From: Turritopsis dohrnii
Taxonomy: Eukaryota; Cnidaria; Hydrozoa; Anthoathecata; Oceaniidae
NCBI GenBank assembly: GCA_027922465.2
Contig: BQMF02000140.1
Span: forward strand, 124,001-188,000
DNA length: 64,000 bases
Direction: 5' to 3'
Each line of letters starts with the position of its first letter. Position 1 is the stretch's first letter. The notes under the pieces were generated by a model that saw only the letters and a list, made by a program, of their open reading frames with translations, was not told the origin of the DNA and ran no database searches. Positions 1 through 11,967 of this stretch are shown one piece after another. A program made the position numbers and the translations under genes.

Positions 1-1760
1 ATTTTTCGACACCATTTTTGAGACGTCATTTTCAAGAATTAAAATCCGCAAAAATTTTTTACACGGGTTACTAGTATATACTAATCCGCGTTGTGCATAC
101 CACTTTTATTTTAGAGAGTGTTGTGTTTTTTCTAAATTTACGGTCAAAATCTTCTTAATCGTGGTCATTTTTTCGTTAGACCATTGATAATTGACGATTA
201 GTATAATAGCACGCGGCGTGACGTCAGTTATTTTTGTCGTATCACGGTGGAGCCATTGCATTGCATCCCCAATCGAACGCAGCGTTTTTGGGGAAATATC
301 TCGAGAACCAATAGCGATAACTGACGTTTTTTAGGGTCGGCAACACGGGTGATGGGGTGACGCAACATTTGGGCCTAAATTTTATTTGGTACTGCGGCTA
401 TGACGTCATTAAAATCTTTGACCGACGATATCTCTGCAACGGTTGGTCGTAGCAAAACGATCCCATACATTTTTTTGCTCAGTTTTTCAAGCTCTACAAC
501 CTGGGTACATTTTCCAGTCCCAATTCTGTAATTGAAATTTTCGTCACGGGGTTCGCACACGGGAATGTGGGATTCTTGCACATCCTTTTCGAAATTAAAG
601 CCGTAAAAAACTTTTACGCGAGATACTAGTCTTATTATACTAATTCGCGATTGTGCATCCGGTTTTTATTTTAGAGAGTGACATATTTAGTTTTAATTTA
701 CGGTCATCGTCCTCTTATGTGCGCGTAAAACCACGTAGATGCGAGAGACACTTTTTTCACGATCATTCCAAAAGCACGTGGCATCATTTGACGTCAGATG
801 TTTTATGATCACGGGGAATCATTGCATTGCATCCCCTATCGAACGGGACGTTTTTGGGGAAATATCTCGAGAACCAATAGGGATAACTGACGTTTTTAAG
901 GGTCGGTGACACGGGTAATGGAGTGACGCAACATTTCGGCCTAAATTTTATTTGGTACTGCGGATATGACGTCATCAAATCTTTGACCGATGATATCTCT
1001 GCAACGGTTGGTCGTAGCGAAACAATCCCATACATTTTTTTGCTCAGTTTTTCAAGCTCTACAACATGGGTACACTTTTGAGTTGCGATTCCTAAATTGA
1101 AATTTTCATCACGGGGACCGTTGACGGAAAAGGCGATTTTGACCCATCCTTTTCGAAGTTAAGTTCGGTAAAAAGTTTTTACCCGGGATACTAGTCTTAT
1201 TATACTAATTCGCGTTGTGCATACCACTTTTATTTTAGAGAGTGATATATTTAGTTTTAATTTACGGTCATCGTCCTCTTATGTGCGCGTAAAACCACGT
1301 AGAGGCGAGAGACACTTTTTTCACGATCATTCCAAAAGCACGTGGCATCATTTGACGTCAGATGTTTTATGATTACGGGGGAATCATTGCATTGCATCCC
1401 CAATCGAACGCGACGTTTTTGGGGAAATATCTCGAGAACCAATAGGGATAACTGACGTTTTTTAGGATCCGCGCTACGGGTGATGGGGTGACGCAACATT
1501 TGGGCCTAAATTTTATTTGGTACTGCGGCTATGACGTCATCAAAATCTTTGATCGACGATATCTCTCCAACGGTTGGTCGTAGCCAAACGACCCCTTACA
1601 TTTTTTTGATCAGTTTTTCGAGCTCTACGACATGGTTACATTTTCCGTTTCCAATTCCTAAATTGAAATTTTCATCACGGGGATCGTTCACGGGAAAGGC
1701 AATTTTGACCCATCTTTTTCGAAGTTAATTTCGGTAAAAAGTTTTTACCCGGGATACTAG
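1..1760 (+). mobile_element. Tandem array of non-autonomous Helitron-like copies
   Basis: Head-to-tail copies of about 555-566 bp end at CTAG at 71-74, 626-629, 1191-1194 and 1757-1760. Each 3' end has a short hairpin (for example GGTAAAAAGTTTTTACC), then a few bases, then CTAG followed by T. Each following copy starts with TC (TCTTATTATACTAATTCGCG at 630). A 5' TC, a 3' hairpin plus CTAG, and no target duplication are Helitron hallmarks. The first copy is cut by the window edge. No Rep/helicase ORF is present, so the copies are non-autonomous. Units carry repeated TGACGTCA-like sites and a degenerate minus-strand reading frame, probably a by-product of repeat similarity. Confidence 0.65.
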
Positions 1761-3056
1761 TCTATATTCTAATACGCGCTGTGCATCCGCTTTTTTCACG
1801 CTTTCACTCTCTAAAATTACGGGTCGTTTTTGCGGTCACTTATTCATAATAGAGTGTCAAACCACGGCGGTTAATATTTTTCTACGATTAGTATAGGGGA
1901 AAACATTGCATTGCAATCGATCGTTTTTTTATCATTCGCGAGATCAAGAAACAATAGACAACAACGAAAGTATTGCGCGAAGATTTATTAATGTTTTTAG
2001 GGTAAGTACGCTTTAGAACTTTTTTGTTTGTTTGTTTTGTTTTTCTTATAGTAATAGGGTTTAATAGGGTTTCTGCGTCATTACTTTTCAAATAATACGC
2101 GATTGAAGAAATGAATATCATGGTTTTTAATCTTGACGCTCTGGGTTCGTAAAGAAAATCGCAATTGTTTACAATTCACATTTTGACACTTTTACGACTT
2201 TCGCGTTTGGCTTTTATTTACATTGGGGTATGGATTCCATGAACAGTTACAGCGATTTTAATCTTTTTGTTGCTTACCTGTACGCTCAATTTATTCTGCA
2301 TATATCGTATCGTGAAGGATTTATTATGAATATTTTGATGTTTCAGATCTTCTGAATAAAAGTTTTTCTGTTGATAACTCCAGTGTTGAACTAAAAATGC
2401 TTTAGCCGGAATACCTGGACATTTTTAATTAAAAGTGTGAAGAGTGTTTTTTTCTGTATTGCATTTTCTGCACAGCGCGTATTTTTATTTTTGATGGGTT
2501 TTGACTTTTTTGTTCTGCGCTTCAGTGTTGATTGCATGCCTGGATAAAATGTTTGATCTAGATGGCGTCTGTTTAAGTGAATCATTAAATCAGGGGAACC
2601 ATTGCATTGCCTCTTCAATAAGATGCGAAGTTATTTGGAAAATATCTTTAGAACTTCTAAGAAAATAACTGACATTTTTTATGGTCAATGAAATTGACGA
2701 AGGGGTGACAAACAGAGCTTTTACGTCACTAAAATGTTTGATCGACGATATCTTGATAACGGTTGGTTGTCGCTTACCGATCCTGTACATGTTTCGGTAT
2801 ATTTTTTAGAGTTCAGCAATACAGTTAGAACTTCCAAATTCGATCTCTCTAAATTTATGGATCGACTTTTATGGTTCCTGCACCTTCTGTTTCTTTTTCT
2901 TAAGGTTAGGGTTTAGGGAATTAGAGAGAGTTTACAGTACTTACAACACTGATGCACTTTCTGTTCGTTATTCTGTGATTTAATTTTTTGTCACCATTTT
3001 TTGAGACGTCATTTTCAGAATTAAAACCTGTAAAATTGTTTTACACGGGATACTAG
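1761..3056 (+). mobile_element. Longer Helitron-like copy closing the left array
   Basis: This copy begins TCTATATTCTAATACGCG directly after the preceding CTAG and ends with hairpin plus CTAG at 3053-3056 followed by T. Outer parts (1761-1910 and 2590-3056) match the 560-bp units. The middle (about 1910-2590) is unrelated to them, so it is either a longer family variant or a copy with an insertion. No coding capacity is recognised. Confidence 0.5.
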
Positions 3057-4040
3057 TGTTTAGCTATTGCTATGACTAATGTCTGATAGGCTTTGTATGA
3101 GGCGCTAAAACATCAGTAACATTAAAAATTACAGCAATGTTTTTTATCGAATTCATGTTTTATGAAGATACTTGTTGATCATTCATTTAAGTATGTAAAA
3201 CGCATGCTCATAAGGCAGATTTTCTTTAAGTGTGCAAAACCCATGGTCTATGGCCAATTTTCCGTAAAGATGAACAGCTATGAACTCAGGCTATCAAAAC
3301 GAAAGTTTTCAAAATCATGGTGCTCATTGTGCTCCTATCCTCCGAAATATCGTGCTAAAATCGCATATCCGGTAATCTCAAGCAGATTGATGTGGTTTTG
3401 CTTTCTGGTATGGTTAATACATAAAAAACATAGTACAACTGAATTTGGATTAGGTAATTGAAAATTCTAGCTTTGTTTAATTTAAAATTTATCTAACAAG
3501 ATTCCATCTCTGCAAGTTTGTGGTCAAAATGTTCCTTTTTCGATCTGGTTAAGTCGATTAAAGTATTTCTTCATGCCTCGTTCATTCAATGGAAGATATG
3601 ACAGATTCAACCATAAAGATGAGTATGATCGCAACTTGTTTGATAAACGCATGCAAAGAGAATGAACTAAAAAACTTTTCTTTTATCTATTCCATTGGTG
3701 ACTACAATGTCATCTCGGTGCAGAACGTAAAGAAAATAAAAAATAAGGATTAATCTGTGCCCAGCGCCGTTTAATCAGGATCTTCAAGCACTTCATCTAT
3801 GATTCATGACTCTATATTTGAAAATGTAAATCTTCATTGTATTATAGTTTACGGAATGATTAAGCAATCAGAGGACTCAATCAATAAATAATTAGTATTA
3901 TATTTGAATGAAGTGTCTTTTAATCATTTTTGTACCAGTTATAAGGAATTGATTAACTTCATTGGTACTAGTTTTTGGAAAGTTTAATAACTTTGCTAAG
4001 TTTTAAATATCTCTACATGTGATAACCGAAACTGCAGAAT
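3057..4040. other. Spacer upstream of the beta-helix gene
   Basis: AT-rich sequence without a recognisable gene or repeat. A 99-codon + strand frame at 3162-3461 has no recognisable domain and is likely chance. The last bases would hold the promoter and 5' UTR of the gene starting at 4041, but no convincing core promoter motif is visible. Confidence 0.4.
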
Positions 4041-4110
4041 ATGGCAAATATGTTTCAACTTCGATTGGCTCATCCACTGGCTTTATGGATCCTTCTGACA
4101 ATCATAAACT
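4041..4110 (+). CDS. Exon 1 (signal peptide) of beta-helix/multi-TM protein, copy 1
   Basis: The ATG at 4041 has a favourable context (A at -3, G at +4). It opens 23 codons with a classic signal-peptide profile: a short N-region with one Arg, then the hydrophobic core LALWILLTII. The exon stops after one base of codon 24, at a strong donor (AACT|GTAAGT, 4111). The acceptor TTTTCAG|GT at 6957-6963 opens the large downstream reading frame in the complementary phase, so the split codon reads TGT (Cys) and the frame continues into the beta-helix domain. The fit of phase, donor, acceptor and the need for a secretion signal supports this as the true start. It is inferred without transcript data. 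Confidence 0.7.
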
Positions 4111-6963
4111 GTAAGTGAACTTTCAGATCCTTAGTTTAATTACCAAATGTGTTATTCAAACACTCTGTTTGGTTGACTCTCTATGCTTGCTTCTTCTTTA
4201 AAGTAAACATTATTTCCAAAACGGTGTGAACTTATTCTAATTTTGATAATATTTATTTGCTTAACAAAGCCTCAATAATCTCTGAGAAGCATATCTAATA
4301 TTATAATTTAGTTAATACCATGAATGTTCTTATAAATATGAGTTTGTTGATATATTCTAAATCCTTACCTTGACCCAACTGCTTACTCAGCGTTATGTAT
4401 CTGATAGGAAGCTAGCTTGATAAATTACGGACACACCCCATTGAGCATTACACAGTATCGACAACCGTTGCACCACAAGCCTAAAAAAATAAGATTTTTC
4501 ATATTTAAATATTCATAATGGTTAATGACAGACGCAAAGTTATATGCTAAAAGTAATGCAAAAAACACAATTTTTCATGTTAGATTATTCGTAGTTTTGG
4601 AATACTTTCAGAAATTTTTTTTAGAAGTTTTATATTTATCATTTTCTATTAAAAAATTCGTTAACAGGTCCTGAGAACGCAAAATGTTTTGCAAACCGAT
4701 TTCGTATCTGCTTCGTAAGCAGCTTTGAAGAAAAACTTTAGGAATACTTTCTTGATTATACTGACTGTTGTTATCCAAATAGTATAGAAGACGTTTCTTA
4801 CAGAGGAAATATTGGTGTTTTGGAGAAATATAGTCGAGGAAGAAAAAAATGAAAGTTTGATAATAAAAAAATGAAAAGACGTTTTACAAGATTACCAATG
4901 AATACATATAATCAATAAATGCATGAAGTCTTTTAATAAATCCATCAAACGTGCTCATTATAATTAAAAGAAAGTTATATCGACAAGTGAAAGAAGTTTT
5001 TTTGTTGCATTTATTTACTGCTATTATTTAGAGGAAGAGTATAATGCATACACGTGTATGTCGATGAAATATTTTCAATTGTACCAACTGTCATTAAAAG
5101 TTTAGTATGTTGAGGACCAATAATGATTTTTGTTGACAATATATTTCGAAAATATTAAATTTTCATCTTCAGGTCTAAAAGATAAAATATAAAAACAGTT
5201 AAAACCGTTGCGAAAAAAAAAATTGAAATATTACAAACTCTGTACAGTACATATCTACACATCTACACTCATCTACATGTCATTAAAAGAACACTGGCAT
5301 TTGAAAGTATTGCAAAAAGTAAACAGCTGGTACTACAGCACCAATTTCTACACACTTCGAGAATGAATTGATCCCAGAATGTGTCTACAAAGTGAAGGTA
5401 TAAGCATCATGTGTAAGATTGTTTGCAAGACTGCATTGTTGAAGGAATGGGTAAAAAAAGCAAACTAAGCGATTTTCCTCTAGGACTCTTGCAGAGACTG
5501 GTAAAGACTAAAGGTTTCTAGTTTGACTTCAGTCCGTGATGGACAAAAGTCTTTAAAATGCCTGAGTTACTACTCCTCACATCGCCACTGTCCGTCTGCA
5601 AGTTAAACAATTCCATGCAGTATTTCCATTGAGTCTTATCCAAATTTGCAATTCGCACCAAGTTTGGGTTAAATATACACAGTTCTTCAATCCTCATGAA
5701 AATTTATTGGTTGATTTATGGGAAAGTGCTCATTTTCCATTTGGTCAAGAAATTTTTCAGAGTTTAAAATTTTTCTTAACACATGTATTAACTTGGTTGT
5801 TGAGAATACTATTTCTTAATAAAACCTTGGTCTTTATGTACATTTTTGACTTATCAATAAGTAACTTAAGGCTACAATACAACCATCTCTTCAACCATCA
5901 ATTCTTCTCTTGAAATGCTGGAAATGTCTTTTTGCCACACCTATCCATCTGACGAATTGCCTATTTCCTAGAAGAATTATTTAATTCTTAAGGTATAGCA
6001 CTGCTCCTCAAACCCAATAACATTTGCAATTAAATTTGTGATATGTATCACCCATATCAATCCACAATTGGTTTTTGGAAGTCTTTCATTAAAAATAACT
6101 ACGTTTAGTGCAAGTACTCATGCACAATCTTAGTATGTAATTTTTCGTATATAATTAACATCAGAATCAAAGAAATTAATCTGGCTTTTACTATGGCACC
6201 GAACGGCATTCTCGAGGACAATCCATCATAAGCTTTAGTGGTTTTTTTTTCACTTTGATGAATATGATGGAAGCTATCTCCAATAGAGCTACCCTTTTCA
6301 AATTAACTACTGCTGAAATTGTCTCAGCCACAAGGGTTAGTTGTTTCACATTGGTATCAGCAGAGAATTGTTTTAATTTAACACAAATTTTCCAAATTGT
6401 GCTTTGAATTCCAATTACATGGGATAAATCGCAAAAAATAATTACTTTTTCATCTGTGCTAAATGAGAAGAATTACGGTATGAAACTAACCGGCGTTGTG
6501 AACTACATCTTATTTTAGACTGCGACTGTTTTAGCGTCGTTGAATATAAATCATCTCCGGTTAAAATAAATCTCGATTAACCAATGTTTACCTATTGCAT
6601 GTCTACTCATCATAATATATATTTAAACATAAACTATTATATTTTTTATGCAGCCATTTTTGACACAGGATTGGTATTGCGCATCGTTTTGAAATTAAAA
6701 TCTGTAAAAAACTTTCACCCGAGATACTAGTTTACATATTTTAGTAATACAATGACATGACTAAAAATACAGAGACAATATCAACAACAAAATGCATGGT
6801 TTACGTGGTTCCCTAGTAAACGCCTGTAAACATTTGTTGAATTCTTACTGATTTCTTTGTAAAACATCATTTCAAGGCAGTGATATTTAGACTATGACTA
6901 ATGACAGACTCGCCATTTCCATGAAATCCAATGTTAACTATAAAATACGTCATTCCTTTTCAG
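4111..6963 (+). other. Intron 1 of the beta-helix gene, copy 1
   Basis: A 2853-bp AT-rich intron with GTAAGT donor and a pyrimidine-rich TTTTCAG acceptor. An in-frame ATG at 6894 lies inside it and would give a longer N-terminus without a signal peptide, so that start is disfavoured. In copy 2 the homologous acceptor AG is mutated to AC (near 16632), which agrees with this site being functional in copy 1. Apart from the Helitron 3' fragment at 6651-6730 nothing else is recognised. Confidence 0.6.
6651..6730 (+). mobile_element. Dispersed Helitron-like 3' end fragment
   Basis: About 80 bp matching the 3' end of the Helitron units at 1-74 and 2990-3056, ending in a hairpin-like stretch and CTAG (6727-6730) followed by T and then unrelated intron sequence. 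Its break at exactly the same base as the tandem copies supports CTAG as the real 3' terminus. Confidence 0.55.
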
Positions 6964-9900
6964 GTTATGATTCCCGGGTTCATTTCATATCACTGTACGG
7001 CATTGATAGCAAAAACTGCGGAAGCATCACGGATCCCTGTAAAACACTAGGTTTTACCTACTATCAAAAAGTTGATAGAAATGATTTAATGACTATAATG
7101 AATGAAAATTGTGATGGACACACAATAAACGAAACCATTTTGTTATCTGCCTCCGCTGTTGACATTAAGGGAGTGGAAAATAATGGCTGCTTGCCAACAG
7201 TCACTGGAAGCAAGGGAATCGCAATGTTTGGTGTGCAACAGAATGTAACGAAAATCAATATCTCCATGGAAAATCTGAATTTGTTGGATATAAATTTAGT
7301 GGAAGTTACTGGGAGAGCGCTTGAAGATATTGACATTGACATCAGAAAATGTCACATTATGGGCATAACGAATAACGATTTCCTTGAAATCAACCTTACT
7401 TATCTGTCGCAACCTTTGAATCACACAATCGTTTCCATTTTTAACAGTTCCTTGGTTTCTGGTGGAATACAAGTATCAGGCCATTATCAACAATCACACA
7501 CGTTGATTAAAATTACCAATTCAAAATTTTTGAATGATTCCATAATTAAAATTATGAATACCGATACATTCATTTTGCATCAATGCCAGTTTGATGGACA
7601 AATGATAGAACACTATATAGTTGGCGTTGAGAATGTGATTTCTGTTGAAATACACGATGTATTGATCCAGAATGTCGTTTGTGGGGGAATCATTAATGTG
7701 AAAGATTCAGATTGTATAGCTGATAACTTAACGGCAATGCATGTCCGTGCGAAGTTTCCTTTATTTCACATCATTGGTGGGACAATCAATCTGTCGAATG
7801 CAATTGTTAGAAATGTGAGTGGCATTGGCGTCATCAAATCAGAGAAACAGAACTCAATATCAATATCTAACATTTTTATCGAAGACATCGTGACACTTAG
7901 GAACATGTTTGCTTTATACAATGTTAATCACATTCTTATCAAGGAGATCAAAATCAACAAAGGATCATCTGATTACAATGGTATTGTTTTCAGTAACGTT
8001 TCATCAGCATTCATATCAAAATTACTTATCAAAGAGACAAAAGTAAAAAGCGAATTTCTGTATTTTGTAAACGTACACCATATCAATATGACGGAGATCA
8101 ACATTAAAAACGGTTCAGCAGGCCAGAGTGGTATTTATTTAACAAAAGTAGAATCAGCGATTATATCAAATCTTCGCATCGAAGAAACAAAAACGGAACA
8201 CTTTTTTCTCTTTTTTGAAAATGCAGATGATATTAGTATTACGGAGATCAACTTTCAAAACGCATCAGCAGATCAGAGCGGCGTTCCTTTTGTAAAAGTA
8301 GAAGCAGTATGTATATCAAATTTTCACATGGAAGAGACAAATGTAAAATACAATTATTTGTATTTTGAAAACGTAGATCAAATCAATATGAGGGAGATCA
8401 ACTTTCAAAAGGGATCAGCTGGTCAGAGTAGTGGTTATTTTGGGAAAGTAAAAGCAGTGTATATATCCAATTTTAGCATCCACCAGACAAAAGTAGAGCA
8501 CTTTTTTCTGTATTTTGAAAACGTCGATCATATTAACATGACGGAGATCAACATCAAAAATGGCTTAGCGGGTGGTAGTGGTTTTCCTTTTGTAAAAGTA
8601 AAAGCAGTGCATATATCAAATTTTCACATCAAACGTACAAAAGTACAGTATAGTTATCTCTTTTTTGAGAACGTAGATGATAGCAACATCAAGGAAATCA
8701 ATTTTGCAAACGGATCAGCTGGTCAGGCTGGTGTTACTTTGAGATATGCAAAAACAACATTTATAACAAATTTCCATGTCGAAAAGACAAAAGTAGAATA
8801 TAGTTTTCTTTATTTTGAATATGTTGATCACATCAATATGACTGAAATCGACTATAAAAACGGATCAGCAGATGATATTGTCTTTGTTAAAAACGTAAAA
8901 TCAATGTTTCTATCAAAATTTGTCATCGATTTAACGAACGTAAAAAACAACTATTTGAATTTACAAAATGTCAAAAACGTCAGATTTTCCGAGATCTGGA
9001 TCACGAATGGAAGGAGTGTTGGATGTGTACAAATATTAGATTCCAAGTTAGTGACATTGTCAAGAATTATTATAGATAATACGTTATCACATCAAGTAAT
9101 GTTTGGTCTTAATGTGGTTAACAATGTCTTTATATCTGATATAGAAGTCAGAAATTCAAAAGCACCCAAACTGATCTCTCTGTTATCAGACGCCACTTAT
9201 AAACAAAACATGCATGCAACACAGATTAAAAAAAATAATGACGAATCCTTCTATTCTGTGATAAAAAGAACTGAAAGGAAGAAAATTTCAATGATGTTAA
9301 CTATGAAAAGCATTTTAGAATTCAATCAAACTGAATACGCAAAACATAGTCATGATATAATGGTTACATGGGTAGGAGATGCAATAGCGAAGGCAAGAAG
9401 GGCAGAAAACATGTCATTTTCTACTCCAAAAGAAAACGAAATTATAATGTATCTAGATAATATCAAATTTAACAATATAACATTTGACACAGCAATTGAA
9501 TCGAGTAAAGGTTATTTAAGAATACAGAAATGTAATATTGCTGACTCAAGACTTGAAAGAGCATTAAATTTCAAGGAAGGGACCGTTGAAATTGTTGACT
9601 CCAATATAACATGCAACGAAGGTATTCGAACTATAAACTCCAACTTAACGATTGAAAATTCCACCTTCCACGTTTCAAAAACAGCTGTTCATCACAGAAA
9701 CTTCCAGGATTCAACTTACACGCTCAATATAAAGGATGTTAGAATAGTTTCTATCAGCAAGAAGCAACCAACAATTACAATCAAAGGAGATAAAGTTATC
9801 AATATCAGCATAATTCGGGTAGACGTTCTTTTGAAAGATGCAAGAATGGAGTTTCCTGTCATTGAAATTTATACAAAAGAAGATTTTCTTCCCAAATTTG

Positions 9901-11270
9901 TAAACTACATCAATTCAACCTTGTCTTGTCCAAAAAACAGCCTTCCTCATTATGATTTAAAAACAAATGACGAATTTCTTTTTGAGTATTATTGCAAACC
10001 ATGCAAAAGAGGTTTTTTCGCCATCATCGATCGCAAAACAAAATTTTCCTTAAGTACGAATTATAGCAATTCAACATTTATCGAACGCGGATATCTAAAC
10101 TACAACAGGTTTGAATTCTCATACCTTACAATCATAAGTATAACGAACTGGACGATATACGGTAGCCCAAACACGTTAACATGTAAACCGTGTCCCAGAG
10201 GAGGAACTTGCGATGAAAAAATCCTGAGCAATGATAACTATTGGGGCTACCTAAATCAATCAACAGGGAACATAATATTTTATCATTGTCCCAATGGCTA
10301 CTGTTGTTCCGAAACTACAACACCATGCACATCTTATAATACCTGTAACGCACACCGCTATGGAACGTTATGTAGCAAATGTATAGATGGTTACTCGGTG
10401 GATTATTTTTCAGTTAACTGTATGCCTACTACAAAATGTAAAGACCCCTTCATTTTTTGGTTACTATTGATTCTAACATCTCTATTATATGTTCTTGTAG
10501 TTGGGTACTTAGATCAATTAAAAACACTATGGAATCTTTTAAAAGAGATGATTCGTTGGTTAACATGTCAGAAAGTCTGCAAAAGTGGCAAACAAAAAAA
10601 CGAAAACATTGTTGAATTAAATGAACTGGAAAGATCCAACTCAGCCAGTATTACCGATGATAAAAGTAACGAACATTCCTTTCTTTATGAAGCAACTTCT
10701 CATGAACTCAACGAAAACGAATTTCGTTGTCTGGGCACCTTGAATATACTTATCGCTTTCTACCAACTAAAGCAGTTGCTTACCATTGACTTGAACCTTA
10801 AGTTTGCTAAATCAAAAATAAACACATTTCTGGCAGATATATTTAATTTGGATATGTTTAAACTTTCTTATAATCTCTGTCCCTCATATACGCTGGACGA
10901 TTTTCAAAAGCATGTTCTGAAAGATCTGATTTTTTCCCTTATGATGGTTGTTCCTGTCCTCTTACTGGCTATAACCCTACACATGCTATATATTCTTAAA
11001 GAGTCATCTCAAGCAAAAGGAAAAGTTATGAGAGACGAATACCATAACGGACGTAATAGCATCACTGGCGCCGAAAGAGTTGTACAAATCAAAAGCATGA
11101 CAAAAGATCATCAAGAAAATGATATATACGCATCTAGTCGTCAACCAGATGAAATTTCATTTTTAACCCGCTGCTACGCATGGCTTCTTACGCCTAATTT
11201 TAATGAGGTACAAGAATATGACAACCTTTACTTTGGTAATGATTCATTGTATTGCAGTGGGCAATGTTGA
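6964..11270 (+). CDS. Beta-helix / Cys-rich / multi-TM receptor-like protein, exon 2 (copy 1, main frame)
   Basis: Exon 2 follows signal exon 4041-4110; numbering below counts exon 1. Residues about 28-110 carry the opening G-x-DS-x-NCG-x-PC-x-TL motif common to invertebrate pectin-lyase-like surface proteins. Residues about 110-1010 are rich in I/V/N ladders with many N-x-S/T sites, fitting a parallel beta-helix ectodomain. Residues about 333-690 are exact 50-residue repeats. A Cys-rich stalk (about 1020-1180) contains CKPCPRGGTC, CPNGYCC and GTLCSKCIDGY. A first TM segment follows (FWLLLILTSLLYVLVVGYL, about 1184), a cytoplasmic-looking charged loop, and a second TM (about 1345). After about 11190 this frame leaves the family homology and ends at 11270; the homologous C-terminus continues one frame over. 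Family architecture is established for uncharacterised invertebrate membrane proteins; ligand and role are unknown. Confidence 0.75.
7890..8960 (+). repeat. Exact 150-bp coding tandem repeat
   Basis: The motif ACGGAGATCA, or a close variant, recurs at 7941, 8091, 8241, 8391, 8541, 8691 and 8841, always 150 bp apart. Each unit encodes 50 residues of the type FENVDHINMTEI...NGSAG, probably two beta-helix coils. The same 150-bp spacing is kept in copy 2 (17733, 17883, 18033, 18183, 18333). Confidence 0.9.
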
Positions 11271-11967
11271 CGTTTTGTATGTCTTTAGTGATATCAAATG
11301 TTGGGGTATAATGCGGTATATCGCACTTTCGTTTCTTTGGTTATGGATTGTTCCTTTTCCGCTTTCCCTGTTGTTGTCATTGAAACTCTTGAAGTCAAAT
11401 CACATCTCCTCTGAAGCATTCATCGTCTGCATGGCTATCCCTGCAATCGTACCTTTCTATTATGTATGGCAAAGTAGTAGTATTCCCAATCTCAATAAAG
11501 AAAACAATAAGTTGAAGTCAACAATACAACTAATTTTTGAACAACCGTATAGAGATAACATCACGTATTGGCATTCGTGGGTGCTTTATCAAAGATTAAT
11601 CATTGGTTATTTAGTAGTGTTAGAGGTTGACCCAATTTCTCGGTTGTCCTTTATTTTTCCATTATTAGTTTTGTTCTTGTTAGTTCAACTTCAAATCAAA
11701 CCATACAAGGACAATTTTGTGAATCAACTGGAATCTGTTTCCCTTTCGCTGTTAATCATTTTCGCAGGTGTCAACATCCTCCGCTCATTTATATACGTGT
11801 ATAGAGTGACCAATGACGAATCAATTACATCCGTGTTAAAGATCTATGATGCATTCGACCTTATGCTTACTCCTGTGACTTTTATAGCGTTGTATTTCAT
11901 TTCTGAAAAGGTTTGGAAGAAAATTCAAGTGTTTATAATTAAAAGAGTCAGGAGAAAGTTAAATTGA
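11191..11967 (+). CDS. C-terminal multi-TM part of the beta-helix protein, copy 1 (shifted frame)
   Basis: This is the continuation of the same protein after a one-base shift relative to copy 3 (near 11187-11190). It encodes RYKNMT...HCIAVGN followed by about five hydrophobic helices: SFLWLWIVPFPLSLLLSL, FIVCMAIPAIVPFYYVW, LSFIFPLLVLFLLVQL, SLSLLIIFAGVNILRSFIYV and FDLMLTPVTFIALYFI. It ends in a basic tail (IIKRVRRKLN). Copy 3 (55240-56040) matches it throughout despite being dead. With the two TM helices upstream the full protein would cross the membrane about seven times. The frame break may be a real mutation, an assembly error or recoding. Confidence 0.7.
   Translation, partial: RLILMRYKNMTTFTLVMIHCIAVGNVDVLYVFSDIKCWGIMRYIALSFLWLWIVPFPLSLLLSLKLLKSNHISSEAFIVCMAIPAIVPFYYVWQSSSIPNLNKENNKLKSTIQLIFEQPYRDNITYWHSWVLYQRLIIGYLVVLEVDPISRLSFIFPLLVLFLLVQLQIKPYKDNFVNQLESVSLSLLIIFAGVNILRSFIYVYRVTNDESITSVLKIYDAFDLMLTPVTFIALYFISEKVWKKIQVFIIKRVRRKLN

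Noticed and set aside
375..1499. Minus-strand frames in the left repeat array as genes
   Set aside because: Similar short frames recur in every 560-bp unit and none has a known domain; explained by repeat similarity.
6894..6963. ATG at 6894 as the start of the 1458-codon frame
   Set aside because: It gives no signal peptide, and the segment ends in a TTTTCAG acceptor whose phase fits the exon at 4041; it is better read as intron sequence.
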